A DNA stretch of 64,000 nt from Roseiarcus sp963696665 (GTDB lineage Bacteria; Pseudomonadota; Alphaproteobacteria; Rhizobiales; Beijerinckiaceae), in assembly GCA_963696665.1 (NCBI GenBank), contig CAVOLE010000008.1, positions 124,001-188,000 on the forward strand, given 5' to 3'. This document shows positions 11,328 through 19,224 of the stretch, piece by piece. The position numbers and the translations under genes were made by a program. Under the pieces are notes generated by a model. That model was not told where the DNA came from and searched no databases. It saw only the letters and a list, made by a program, of their open reading frames with translations. Numbering within the stretch: the stretch's first letter is position 1; the number at the start of each line of letters is the position of its first letter.

Positions 11328-12325
11328 AATTCGGCTTGACGCCCATCGAGGAGGCCGAGGGCGCGGTTCTCGCGCATGGCGTTCGGATTGACGGCGTCGC
11401 GTATAAAAAGGGCGACATCCTGACCAGCGAGCGCCGCCTTGCGCTAGCGGGGGCGGGCGTGAAGTGCGTCGTGGCGGCTCGGCTCGAGCCGGGCGACATC
11501 GGCGAGAATGAGGCGGCGCTCAAGCTCGCCAACCGTCTCGCGGGCGCGCATCTGCGCTGCTCGCCGCCATTCACGGGGCGGGTCAATCTGTTCGCCGAGC
11601 GCGCGGGGCTCACGATCGTCGAGGCCGAGGCCATCGATCGGGTCAATGCGGTCGATGAAGCGATCACCGTCGCGACGTTGCCCCGCTGGCGAGCCGTCGC
11701 CGATGGCGACATGGTTGCGACGGTGAAGATCATTCCGTTTGCGACTGAAGCTTCGAGGCTCGAGGCTGCGCTTGCCGCGGCTTCGACGGGCGCGATTTCC
11801 GTGCAGCCGTTCAAGCCGATGCGCATCGGGGTGGTCTCAACGACGCTCCCCGGCTTGAAGCCCTCAATCGTGGCGAAGACCTTGCGCGTGCTCGAGGCGC
11901 GCCTCAAGCCGACGGGAGCCCGGATCGTCGGACAGGAGATCGCGCCGCACGAGATCGGGCCGCTTGCAAAAGCGCTCGCCAGGCTGATCGACGGCGCCGA
12001 CGCGCTCATTGCATTCGGGGCCTCCGCCATCACCGATCGCCGCGATGTGATTCCGGCCGCCATCGAGGCGATCGGCGGGCGCATCGAACGGTTCGGCATG
12101 CCGGTCGATCCCGGCAATCTGCTGCTGCTTGCCGAACGCCATGGGGTCCCGATCATCGGCGCGCCGGGCTGCGCGCGGTCGCCGAAGGAGAATGGCTTCG
12201 ACTGGGTCCTGCAGCGGGTGCTCGCGGGGGTGCCGATCCACGATAAGGACATCCGCGCGATGGGCGTCGGCGGGCTGCTCATGGAGATCGCCACGCGGCC
12301 GCAGCCGCGCGCGCCCGATGATTAA
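11324..12325 (+). CDS. Molybdopterin-binding (MoaB/Mog-like) protein of the cox cluster
   Basis: This 333-residue protein has an N-terminal segment typical of proteins paired with molybdenum cofactor cytidylyltransferases (MKFGLTPIEEAEGAVLAHG, YKKGDILTSERRL) and a molybdopterin-binding domain in the second half (ALIAFGASAITDRRDVIPAA, GMPVDPGNLL, GAPGCARSPKENGFDWVL). In many bacteria this domain is fused to the MocA-type transferase; here the two are separate but overlapping genes. It probably presents the cofactor for cytidylylation. It overlaps the preceding XdhC gene by 4 bases. Confidence 0.85.
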   Translation: MKFGLTPIEEAEGAVLAHGVRIDGVAYKKGDILTSERRLALAGAGVKCVVAARLEPGDIGENEAALKLANRLAGAHLRCSPPFTGRVNLFAERAGLTIVEAEAIDRVNAVDEAITVATLPRWRAVADGDMVATVKIIPFATEASRLEAALAAASTGAISVQPFKPMRIGVVSTTLPGLKPSIVAKTLRVLEARLKPTGARIVGQEIAPHEIGPLAKALARLIDGADALIAFGASAITDRRDVIPAAIEAIGGRIERFGMPVDPGNLLLLAERHGVPIIGAPGCARSPKENGFDWVLQRVLAGVPIHDKDIRAMGVGGLLMEIATRPQPRAPDD

Positions 12326-12941
12326 AGTCGGGGCCGTCATTCTTGCCGCTGGCCAATCGTCGCGTTTTCGCGACGGCGGCGGCCTGGACCTGACGAAACT
12401 CGTAGCGAGAATCGACGGCAAGCCAATTGTGCGACGGGTCGTGGAAGCGGCGCTCGCGGCCAAGGCGCGCCCGGTCGTCGTGGTCACCGGCTACGCGCGC
12501 GACTCGGTGGAGGCAGCGGTCGCCGACCTCGACGTTCGCCTTGCCTTCAATCCGAAATTCATGAGCGGACTGGCTTCCTCGCTCAAGGCGGGTCTGGCCG
12601 CGACGCCATCCGATGTGGCGGGCGCGCTCGTGCTCCTCGGCGACATGCCTTGGATCGAGCCCCCGCTCATTGACGCCCTGATCGACGCCTTCCTGGCCCG
12701 CAAGGACGCGCTTGCGGCCATCCCCTCACGCGAAGGGCGGCGCGGCAATCCTGTTCTTCTGGGCCGAGGCCTCTTCGAGGCGGCGATGCGCCTCACGGGC
12801 GACGAGGGCGCGCGCAGGCTGATCGGCGCGCTCGGCGCGAGCGAACTGGTCGAAGTCGAGGCTCCCGACACGGGCGTGACGTTCGACATCGACACGCCCG
12901 AGGATCTGGCGGCGGCCCGGCGTTTTCGCGGGCGCTCTTGA
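12318..12941 (+). CDS. mocA: MocA-type molybdenum cofactor cytidylyltransferase
   Basis: This 207-residue nucleotidyltransferase starts MIKVGAVILAAGQSSRF, the nucleotide-binding loop of MobA/MocA enzymes, and contains LLGDMPWIEPPLIDAL with the metal-binding aspartate, then SREGRRGNPVLLGR. It is expected to convert molybdopterin-Mo to the cytosine dinucleotide (MCD) form used by CO dehydrogenase-type hydroxylases. The ATG at 12318 overlaps the end of the preceding gene by 8 bases; the longer frame starting upstream is an out-of-frame extension. It is the last gene of the cluster. Confidence 0.9.
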   Translation: MIKVGAVILAAGQSSRFRDGGGLDLTKLVARIDGKPIVRRVVEAALAAKARPVVVVTGYARDSVEAAVADLDVRLAFNPKFMSGLASSLKAGLAATPSDVAGALVLLGDMPWIEPPLIDALIDAFLARKDALAAIPSREGRRGNPVLLGRGLFEAAMRLTGDEGARRLIGALGASELVEVEAPDTGVTFDIDTPEDLAAARRFRGRS

Positions 12942-13207
12942 GGAGCCAAGCGCTTGGCGAGGACATCGACGTTTTCTTGACAAAAGGGCGGGCAGGAGAT
13001 ACTGTTTTTCAGAATCTGGCGCCGCGGCCGACCTTGCTCTTTTCATGCGCGCAGCGCGACTGAGGCGTTAGCGATCCGTAGACGACACGACGACTCGTTA
13101 ATTGAGTCGTAAACCATTGAAATCGCTCAAAACGGACTCGCTAATGCGTCCGCCGATCGTCGCAAGCAGCAGAATTGAGAGGGGCGACGCCCAAGCGGCG
13201 GCCCGAG

Positions 13208-14029
13208 TTAAATCAACCTCATCCCCCTGAGCGAGGCATGCCCGTCACGCCCGACAATGATGTGGTCATGCACGGCGACGCCCAATGATTTGGCGATCGC
13301 GATGATGTCCTGCGTCATTTTGATGTCCTGGGTCGAGGGCGTCGGATCGCCGGACGGGTGATTGTGAACAAGCACGATCGCCGTCGCCGACAGTTCCAGC
13401 GCGCGGCGCATCACTTCGCGCGGGTAGACGGGGGTATGATCGACTGTGCCTGATCCTTGAACCTCGTCGGCGATCAGCCCGTTTTTCTTGTCGAGAAACA
13501 GGACCCGAAAGCTCTCACGGCCCTCGAACGCCATCGACGTGCGGCAATAGTCGATCACCTCGCTCCACGAGCCGAGCGGGAGCCGCTTCTTGACCGCGCC
13601 CTTGGCGAAGCGTTGCGCGGCGGCCTCGACGATCTTGAACTCCGAGATGACGCCCGCGCTCACGCCCTCGATTTCAGCCAGCCTTCCGGAATCGGCCGCG
13701 ATGACTTCGCCGAAGGAGCCGAAGCGAGCCAGGAGGCTCTTGGCGAGCGGCTTGACGTCGCGCCGCGGGATCGCGCGAAATAGAATGAGCTCGAGGAGCT
13801 CGTAATCGGCAAGAGCGCCGGGTCCCGCCTCCCTCAAGCGGGAGCGCAACCGCTCGCGATGCCCGTGATAATGCGGCGTTTCGCCTTCGCCGCCTTCTGG
13901 AAGCGCCGCGTCGGGGGCCGGGTGTGGTTGGACCCCAGCCAGCGCCGACACGCCCGCCTCATGCAGCTGAGCGCGCCGCTCGCGGCGCCGATGATCGGCC
14001 TTGCCGTCGCGGCCGGCCGCCGAGGTCAT
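13208..14029 (-). CDS. radC: RadC-family JAB/MPN+ domain protein
   Basis: This 273-residue protein carries a helix-hairpin-helix-like N-terminal region (YELLELILFRAIPRRDVKPLAK) and a C-terminal JAMM metalloprotease-type motif HNHPSGDPTPSTQD. The family was historically called DNA repair protein RadC, but its function remains uncertain. The ATG at 14029 overlaps the stop of map (ATGA), so the two are cotranslated; the larger open frame extending to 14896 simply reads over map in another frame. Confidence 0.9.
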   Translation of the reverse strand: MTSAAGRDGKADHRRRERRAQLHEAGVSALAGVQPHPAPDAALPEGGEGETPHYHGHRERLRSRLREAGPGALADYELLELILFRAIPRRDVKPLAKSLLARFGSFGEVIAADSGRLAEIEGVSAGVISEFKIVEAAAQRFAKGAVKKRLPLGSWSEVIDYCRTSMAFEGRESFRVLFLDKKNGLIADEVQGSGTVDHTPVYPREVMRRALELSATAIVLVHNHPSGDPTPSTQDIKMTQDIIAIAKSLGVAVHDHIIVGRDGHASLRGMRLI

Positions 14030-14859
14030 CGGATTGGCGCGCGATCGGCCCCGGTGGGCGAGAGGGTGAAAATCTCGCAACCCGCCTCGGTCACGCCGAC
14101 CGTATGCTCGAATTGGGCCGACAGCGACCGATCGCGGGTCACGGCGGTCCAACCGTCGGAGAGAATCTTCACTCCGTAGCCGCCGAGATTGATCATGGGC
14201 TCGACGGTGAAGAACATGCCGGGGCGGAGCGGAACGCCTTCCCCCTTTCGGCCGACATGCAGGATGTTCGGCTCGTCGTGAAACAGCCTTCCGAGGCCGT
14301 GGCCGCAAAAGTCGCGCACGACCGAACAGCGCTCGGCCTCGGCGTAGGTCTGAATGGCGTACCCAATATCGCCCGTCGTTGCTCCAGGCTTGATCGCTTC
14401 GATGCCGCGCATCATCGCCTCGTAGGTGACGTCGATCAGGCGCTGCGCCCGACGGGCGGCCTCGCCTGCCACGAACATGCGGCTCGCGTCGCCGTGCCAG
14501 CCGTCTACGATCAGGGTCACGTCGATATTGAGGATGTCGCCGTCGCGCAGCGGTTTCTCGTCGGGTATGCCATGGCACACGACATGGTTGATCGAGGTGC
14601 AGATCGACTTGCGGTAGCCGCGGTAATTCAGGGACGCCGGGTAGGCGCCGTGGTCGCGCGCGAATTCGAACACGAACCGGTCGAGGCTCGCGGTCGTGAC
14701 CCCCGGCTTGACGAGCGGACCTATGAGATCGAGCGCTTCCGCAGTCAGCGCGCCGGCCGCGCGCATCGCGGCGAAGTCTTCTGGCCCATGCAGCCGGATC
14801 TGGCCGCTGCGGCGGCCAACCTTCTCGTTTGCCAGCACAAATGTCGTCGACGTCGCCAC
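14026..14859 (-). CDS. map: Type I methionine aminopeptidase
   Basis: This 277-residue enzyme removes the initiator methionine from nascent proteins. The conserved metal ligands are seen in the segments NIDVTLIVDGWHGDASRMF (two aspartates), CGHGLGRLFHDEPNI (histidine), FTVEPMINLG (glutamate) and SAQFEHTVGVTEAG (glutamate). The substrate-pocket segment KSICTSINHVVCHGIPD is also present. It overlaps radC by 4 bases, an arrangement common in Hyphomicrobiales. Confidence 0.95.
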   Translation of the reverse strand: MATSTTFVLANEKVGRRSGQIRLHGPEDFAAMRAAGALTAEALDLIGPLVKPGVTTASLDRFVFEFARDHGAYPASLNYRGYRKSICTSINHVVCHGIPDEKPLRDGDILNIDVTLIVDGWHGDASRMFVAGEAARRAQRLIDVTYEAMMRGIEAIKPGATTGDIGYAIQTYAEAERCSVVRDFCGHGLGRLFHDEPNILHVGRKGEGVPLRPGMFFTVEPMINLGGYGVKILSDGWTAVTRDRSLSAQFEHTVGVTEAGCEIFTLSPTGADRAPIR

Positions 14860-15043
14860 CAGCGTTCTCTTGGCCCTTGTTTAAAGAAACTCCCACACAT
14901 ATGCTCTGGATCGCGCCGAAGACAAGTCACCAATTTGGGATTGGCAAAGGTCCGTGCGCCTTGCGGACTTTTCCAGCGTTCGTGCTAGCATTACCCTTGG
15001 CGGCGGCGGCTTCCGACTGTTGCGCCACGGAGGCGGCTTGGCG

Positions 15044-15796
15044 ATGACGAAAGCGACGACTGTGACCGCCGCTGTCCTGGTGATCGGCGACGAGATCCTC
15101 TCGGGGCGCACGAAGGACCGCAACCTGGGCTATATCGCCGAATATCTGGCGAAGATGGGCGTCGACGTCCGGGAGGCGAGGGTCGTGCCCGACGTCGAGG
15201 ACGAGATCGTTGCAGCCGTCAACGCGCTGAGGACCCGCTACGATTATGTGGTCACGACCGGGGGCATCGGTCCGACGCACGACGACATCACCGCCAATTC
15301 GATCGGACGGGCCTTTGGCGTGCCGGTCGGCGAGGATCCGAGGGCGATCGCCATCATGCTTGAGCGCTATGCTCCCGCCGATCTCACTCCCGCGCGCCGC
15401 CGCATGGCGCGCATGCCCGTGGGGGCGGACCTCATTGAGAATCCGATCTCCCGGGCGCCCGGCTTTCGGATCGGCAACGTGTTCGTCCTCGCCGGGGTGC
15501 CGGCGGTTATGCAGGCGATGCTCGATTTCGCCGTCAAGTCGATGAAGACCGGAGCGGTGATGCTCGTTGAGACCATCGCGGCGGGAGCCGTCCCGGAGGG
15601 GCGCTACGGCGAGGCCCTCGGCGCGATCGCGGCTGACCATCCCAATGTGGCGATCGGCTCCTATCCGTCGTTCAAGGACGGGCGCTTCAACAACCAGATC
15701 GTGGTTCGCGGCAAGGACGAAGAGGCCGTGGCCGCGGCGCGGCGCGCCGTCGAGGCCATGATCGCAGCGCTGTCGGGAGACGTTGTCGCGCGTTGA
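15044..15796 (+). CDS. CinA-like molybdopterin-binding domain protein
   Basis: This 250-residue protein has the MoCF-like domain of the competence/damage-inducible CinA family: AAVLVIGDEILSGRTKDRN, then VVTTGGIGPTHDDITANSIGRAF. It lacks the C-terminal nicotinamide-nucleotide amidase domain of full-length CinA, so a nucleotide or pyrophosphatase-type role is uncertain. The ATG at 15044 is preceded by GGAGGCGG at about 15029-15036; an upstream in-frame start would add 30 atypical residues. Confidence 0.85.
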   Translation: MTKATTVTAAVLVIGDEILSGRTKDRNLGYIAEYLAKMGVDVREARVVPDVEDEIVAAVNALRTRYDYVVTTGGIGPTHDDITANSIGRAFGVPVGEDPRAIAIMLERYAPADLTPARRRMARMPVGADLIENPISRAPGFRIGNVFVLAGVPAVMQAMLDFAVKSMKTGAVMLVETIAAGAVPEGRYGEALGAIAADHPNVAIGSYPSFKDGRFNNQIVVRGKDEEAVAAARRAVEAMIAALSGDVVAR

Positions 15797-15908
15797 GCTT
15801 CGACCGGGCCGCGCACGCGGGAAAAAGTGTTGATTCAGGGCTGCGGCTGCTCGCCCGTCGTCATCGCGCTTGCTATGGAGGGCGATCTTTAACGCACAGG
15901 AGCCGCCG

Positions 15909-16409
15909 GTGTACTCCCCCCGCGACAAGGCCTTTCCGGTTTCGTGGGACCAGTTCCACCGGGACGCCCGCGCGTTGGCCTGGCGGCTCGCCTCGTCAGG
16001 GCCGTTTAACGCCATCGTCGCCATCACCCGCGGTGGCCTCGTCCCGGCGGCGATCGTCGCGCGGGAGCTCGAGGTCCGGGTGATCGAGACGGTCAGCATC
16101 GCCTCCTACCACGACTACAAGACACAGGGCGGCCTGAAGGTGCTCAAGACGATTGCCCCCGAGGTCTCGAATCTCAATGACGGGGCGAAGATCCTGATTG
16201 TCGACGACCTGGTCGACACTGGCGCAACCGCCAAGCTGGTGCGCGAGATGCTGCCGAGAGCGCATTTCGCCACCGTCTACGCCAAACCCTTGGGGCGCCC
16301 GCTGGTCGACACATTCATTACCGAAGTCTCCCAGGACACCTGGATCTACTTTCCCTGGGACATGGGCCTCGCCTTCCAGCCTCCGATCGCCAACGACAAA
16401 GGCGGGTGA
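15909..16409 (+). CDS. gpt: Xanthine-guanine phosphoribosyltransferase
   Basis: This 166-residue purine salvage enzyme contains IVAITRGGLVPAAIVARELEVR and the PRPP-binding loop ILIVDDLVDTGATAKLVREM, plus IYFPWDMG near the C-terminus, as in E. coli Gpt. The GTG at 15909 is favoured because CAGGAG lies 6-11 bases upstream and the family begins at this point; an ATG at 15870 would add 13 residues. It is the last chromosomal gene before the island. Confidence 0.9.
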   Translation: MYSPRDKAFPVSWDQFHRDARALAWRLASSGPFNAIVAITRGGLVPAAIVARELEVRVIETVSIASYHDYKTQGGLKVLKTIAPEVSNLNDGAKILIVDDLVDTGATAKLVREMLPRAHFATVYAKPLGRPLVDTFITEVSQDTWIYFPWDMGLAFQPPIANDKGG

Positions 16410-16452
16410 GGTTCAATTTTCACCCAAAGTGTGAAACAAGCGCGCTGCCTAA

Positions 16453-16489
16453 GCGGACGTGGCGAAACCGGTAGACGCAAGGGACTTAA
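16453..16489 (+). pseudogene. 5' half of the chromosomal tRNA-Leu(UAA), cut in the anticodon loop by the island (attL side)
   Basis: The acceptor strand GCGGACG (16453-16459), a complete D arm, the 5' anticodon stem AGGGA (16480-16484) and loop bases C32 U33 U34 A35 A36 are present. The sequence then departs from tRNA and has no T arm. The matching 3' half lies at 61128-61184. Joining the two restores a tRNA-Leu with a perfect AGGGA/TCCCT anticodon stem, an anticodon UAA and a perfect acceptor stem. The 5' half alone cannot give a functional tRNA. Confidence 0.9.
16483..16489 (+). other. attL core of the island (GACTTAA)
   Basis: The heptamer GACTTAA is the only stretch shared between the left and right junctions; bases on both sides differ (left G/T, right T/A). 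It covers anticodon stem base 30 to anticodon base 36 of the target tRNA. It is the minimal crossover region inferred by comparing the two junctions. Confidence 0.8.
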
Positions 16490-16686
16490 TAACCCTTTTG
16501 TGCGCCCCGCGACCGACTTTCTTTCTGGAGGGCTTTCCATCTAGAAAACATGGACTTATTCCCTGGCGGTAGCCGGAAGGAGGGTTGAGGGAATCGAAGC
16601 TAGGAGCCGCACAGGAGCCAAGTGCTGGAACTGGCCGAGGATTCGCCATCGCGCGACCAAGCGCGTTATGGCGCTTATATGGCAAA

Positions 16687-16987
16687 GCGGACGTGGCGAA
16701 ATCGGTAGACGCAACAGACTTCCAATTGGAGTGCCCACGGGGAAATTCGTGGAGCAGAACCGCTCAAAGTCGGGGAACGCTAACGGGCTCGAGCCCCAGG
16801 CCAATCCCGAGCCAAGCCCTCGATTGAGGGAAGGTGTAGAGACTGGACGGGCGGCGCCTTCGGCCGAGAGGCCATGGCGAAGGGACAGTCCAGGCCACGA
16901 ACGCCGACTGGCGGCGGCGAAAGCCGAAGTGGTAAGAAAATCTGTTTCTCTCTGAGAGTGCGGGTTCGAGTCCCGCCGTCCGCACCA
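16687..16987 (+). tRNA. tRNA-Leu(UAA) interrupted by a group I intron
   Basis: Exon 1 is 16687-16721 and exon 2 is 16937-16987. The acceptor stem GCGGACG/CGTCCGC, D arm, anticodon stem ACAGA/TCTGT, a long class II variable arm, T stem GCGGG/CCCGC with TTCGAGT loop, discriminator A and encoded CCA (16985-16987) are all present. After removing 16722-16936 the anticodon loop reads C-U-U-A-A-A-A with anticodon UAA. The variable arm and anticodon stem differ from those of the split chromosomal gene, so this is a separate, foreign copy. It lies inside the island, 197 bases from attL, and is likely to be the only intact UAA-reading leucine tRNA visible here. Confidence 0.93.
16722..16936 (+). ncRNA. 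Group I intron in tRNA-Leu(UAA), between U34 and A35
   Basis: This 215-nt insertion starts right after U34 and ends with G (the omega-G position). The 5' splice helix P1 can be drawn: exon bases ACUU (16718-16721) pair with GAGU (16729-16732), giving the canonical U-G wobble at the splice site (U16721 with G16729), plus C16722-G16728. A conserved-core segment TGTAGAGACTGGAC (16835-16848) and a later GACAGTCC (16884-16891) fit the P7 region, with GACT (16841-16844) complementary to AGTC (16887-16890). There is no open reading frame for a homing endonuclease. Size and insertion site match the cyanobacterial and plastid tRNA-Leu(UAA) introns (subgroup IC3); the subgroup here is an inference. Confidence 0.9.
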
Positions 16988-17468
16988 AATACGTTCTGAG
17001 ATATGCCTCGCCAAGGTGGGGGGGTTCGGGTCATATCCTGACTCGGCTTGAAGGCCGCGCGTTCGAAGGCCGCAGAGCATAGGGCGCTGACCGCCAAGGC
17101 CATCGACCCGATCGAGGCGGAGCCAGCGGCCGGAAAGGCAGCGTAGGGTTGCCGCTGGCGGGGCGTCGGGGCGAGAAACTGAGGACGCATTGACTGCGAG
17201 CCGTGTCGGGCAGCTCCAGGCCACGATTGCGGTCGGGCAACCCGGCGGCCGTTTTTCTTGGCTCGCGAGCCTGAGGTGTCCGCGCCGTCCTGCGAACGAA
17301 CGCTCACGAAGTGTTTGTTCGGACTCCCTAGGCCCCCCGTGGCCGCAGCCTGCACCCCATCTCTCGGGCCTGTTAATTGGCAACCGGCCGACTGTCATCG
17401 AATTGGACGATTCCAACTATGCTGTTGACGTGCTCAATTGCATCCCTGCGCACCGTCTCCATATTTTG

Positions 17469-17491
17469 GGTAGTGTCTCTGAGACACTACC
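17469..17491. repeat. Near-perfect palindrome, 11-bp arms with one central base
   Basis: GGTAGTGTCTC (17469-17479) and GAGACACTACC (17481-17491) flank a single T. ATATTTTG occurs close to both sides. It could be an operator or the relic of two abutted inverted repeats of an insertion sequence; no adjacent gene decides between these. Confidence 0.6.
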
Positions 17492-17793
17492 ATATTTTGT
17501 CCCTCCTCGACGACAATTTGCGCTGAAGCCGCGCCTGCTGGCATATCGCCGTCAAGTCGTTGATGAACAAATGGGCGGGCTCACCGGTCAATTCGTTTCT
17601 CTTCGCGATAACACGACGAGGACGCCAACGACGACCCTGAGCGTCAGGACCTCTGCGGGGTCGGCCACAACAGACTTGGGTGGCTGGAGGCGGGCCAAAA
17701 GGAACGCTAATTCGCGCGTGTCCATCCGAAACAGGCCTCTTCCACCGGGTTGGCCCCAATAAACAGAGCCGGCCCCGCCGGGGCAAGTCCCCC

Positions 17794-17834
17794 AAAAACG
17801 AAAAGCCCAGACGCGAGCACCGGCATGTCTGGGC
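17794..17834 (-). terminator. Rho-independent terminator-like hairpin
   Basis: Read on the minus strand, GCCCAGAC and GTCTGGGC (17827-17834 and 17805-17812) form an 8-bp stem with a 14-nt loop, followed by TTTTCGTTTTTG. No convincing minus-strand gene lies just upstream, so it may be an orphan left by rearrangement. Confidence 0.55.
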
Positions 17835-18169
17835 CTTCGGGCCACATTGCGCGAGGCTGGAGGGTGATTCCGTCGTGGTCCGCGATTATCCGATCACTGG
17901 ACAAGTGGTCTACTCACGACGTCGTGAGCGCAGCGGGGGACGCGGGTGTAGCGGCAGCCAAATCTACTCCAAATCCGGCTCCTGCGACACACCCGTGTGT
18001 AAATTCCGATTCTCTGACGTAGAGGCGCAACAGGCTAATCACCAATAATAAATCTGTTTCATTCAACACTATTGGTAACAGCCGAAATCGCTCTCGGCCT
18101 GTCCGTCCTCGTGTTCGTTGGAGCCGCGCTCGCGGCCCTACGGTGCAAAGTTCAGGTCGAATAGACGAT

Positions 18170-18660
18170 AAGCACTTGCGGGTCCTGTTCAGCGGCGCCC
18201 AAGTGGCCGAGGGAGCGCTCGTGTCAACTCGAGCACTGGATTCTCTTCGGCCGGATCGCCGAGGAGCGGGTTTTCAATCGCCGTACCCGCGTCGCCAGCT
18301 TCGCTCCCGGCAGCGCGTTTGCTTTCGTCCGATGGACGTCGAACGACCTGGGCACGATCATCTCCCGCATTGATGTGGTCCGCACAATCGCTCCGGGCGA
18401 ACCCTATTCCACGCTGCCTTTTGTTGGTCTCGGGGGAGAGATCCTGCTCCGCACCGCCGGCCGGCCGAACGCAGCAAGCGATTGCAAGCCATCGATCAGG
18501 TCGAGGCGATCGGGATCGATCCTGCCGCCGCCGCGCTGGACCATTGGCGTCACCTCCACAACCGCCGAGCGCCGGCGAGGAGCCGAGGCCCTATACGAGC
18601 GCGGGGCACAACGCCTGCCTTCTGCGCCGGAGCGATGCGCGACGAGCCGCAGGATTACGT
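18170..18660 (+). pseudogene. DUF2840 protein of a conjugative element, frameshifted remnant
   Basis: The translated segment FGRIAEERVFNRRTRVASFA, continuing with FAFVRWTSNDLGTIISRID and APGEPYSTLPFVGLGGEILLR, is the core of DUF2840 proteins, found with ParA, TraF-type signal peptidase and relaxase genes in alphaproteobacterial conjugative elements. After about 18480 the match continues in another frame (QAIDQVEAIGIDPAAAALDH, then WRHLHNR), and in a third (PYTSAGHNACLLRR). There is no intact start-to-stop frame, so the gene is dead. It indicates that the island derives from, or captured, an integrative conjugative element. Confidence 0.75.
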
Positions 18661-18733
18661 CGCGATGCTCCCCCGATGATCGAGGGTCTGAGAGCCGAAA
18701 CGCACGCTCGCCGCCGTTCGATTTCCTTGTTTG

Positions 18734-18803
18734 GCTCCGCTCTACGCTGTTTGTTCCGCTCGAGAACGGTGCTCCGGTCGCTGTCGACGCGCCTCTCAAC
18801 GCG
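18734..18803 (+). pseudogene. Possible remnant of a TraF-type S26 signal peptidase
   Basis: APLYAV at 18734-18751 followed, in another frame, by ENGAPVAVDAPL at about 18762-18797 resembles the LYAVRP...DLVAVDAP region of conjugation-associated TraF proteases, which normally lie next to DUF2840. The match is short and frameshifted; position between DUF2840 and the IS cluster supports it. This is a weak assignment. Confidence 0.25.
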
Positions 18804-19224
18804 TCGCATCAGTCGTGTCGTCGATCTCTCAGCGCTCGCGCCGAATTCGGAGAGCTGTTTGTGCGCATCGCCGACAGGAACTCAATCGCAGTGAGCCAGA
18901 TCGCCTTCTGTGCACCCTCTCGCAGTTTCTCGCGCGGTTGGATTGGAGGCGGAGACGGAGGGAGGCTCCGACGCTCCGACGTACCCACGTAAGCGTCCGG
19001 CGGCGACACGTTGATCAGGGCTTGACGTGATCCTCGGCGCGCCAGGCCCACGGCAGCAGTTCGTCAAGACGGTTGATCGTGTATCCGTCGGCCATGCGCT
19101 CGAGCACGTCCTTCAGATATGCATAGGGTTCGACCCCGTTGAGCTTGATGGGGTGGATGGCCTCCGCTCCCGGCATCAGTGTGCCAAAGGCCGACAATGA
19201 TTCGGCATAGCGAGGAGGCCATCC

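Larger units (their letters stand above)
16988..18169. other. Gene-poor island segment after the tRNA
   Basis: About 1.2 kb without a gene I can support. Long frames here (for example 17190-17762 plus) have mixed, low-quality composition. On the minus strand 17588-17725 could encode a 45-residue peptide (MDTRELAFLLARLQPP and a hydrophobic end) behind a GGAAGAGG sequence, but it is unsupported. The segment holds an 11-bp palindrome and a terminator-like hairpin, listed separately. It probably represents decayed element DNA. Confidence 0.4.

Noticed and set aside
16453..16500. Left tRNA fragment read as a functional intronless tRNA-Leu(UAA)
   Set aside because: It lacks variable and T arms and the 3' acceptor strand; base 39 does not pair with base 31. 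Its true 3' half is at 61128-61184.
17190..17762. 190-codon plus-strand frame after the tRNA
   Set aside because: No ribosome-binding site, no family resemblance, and it contains a palindrome; composition changes along its length.
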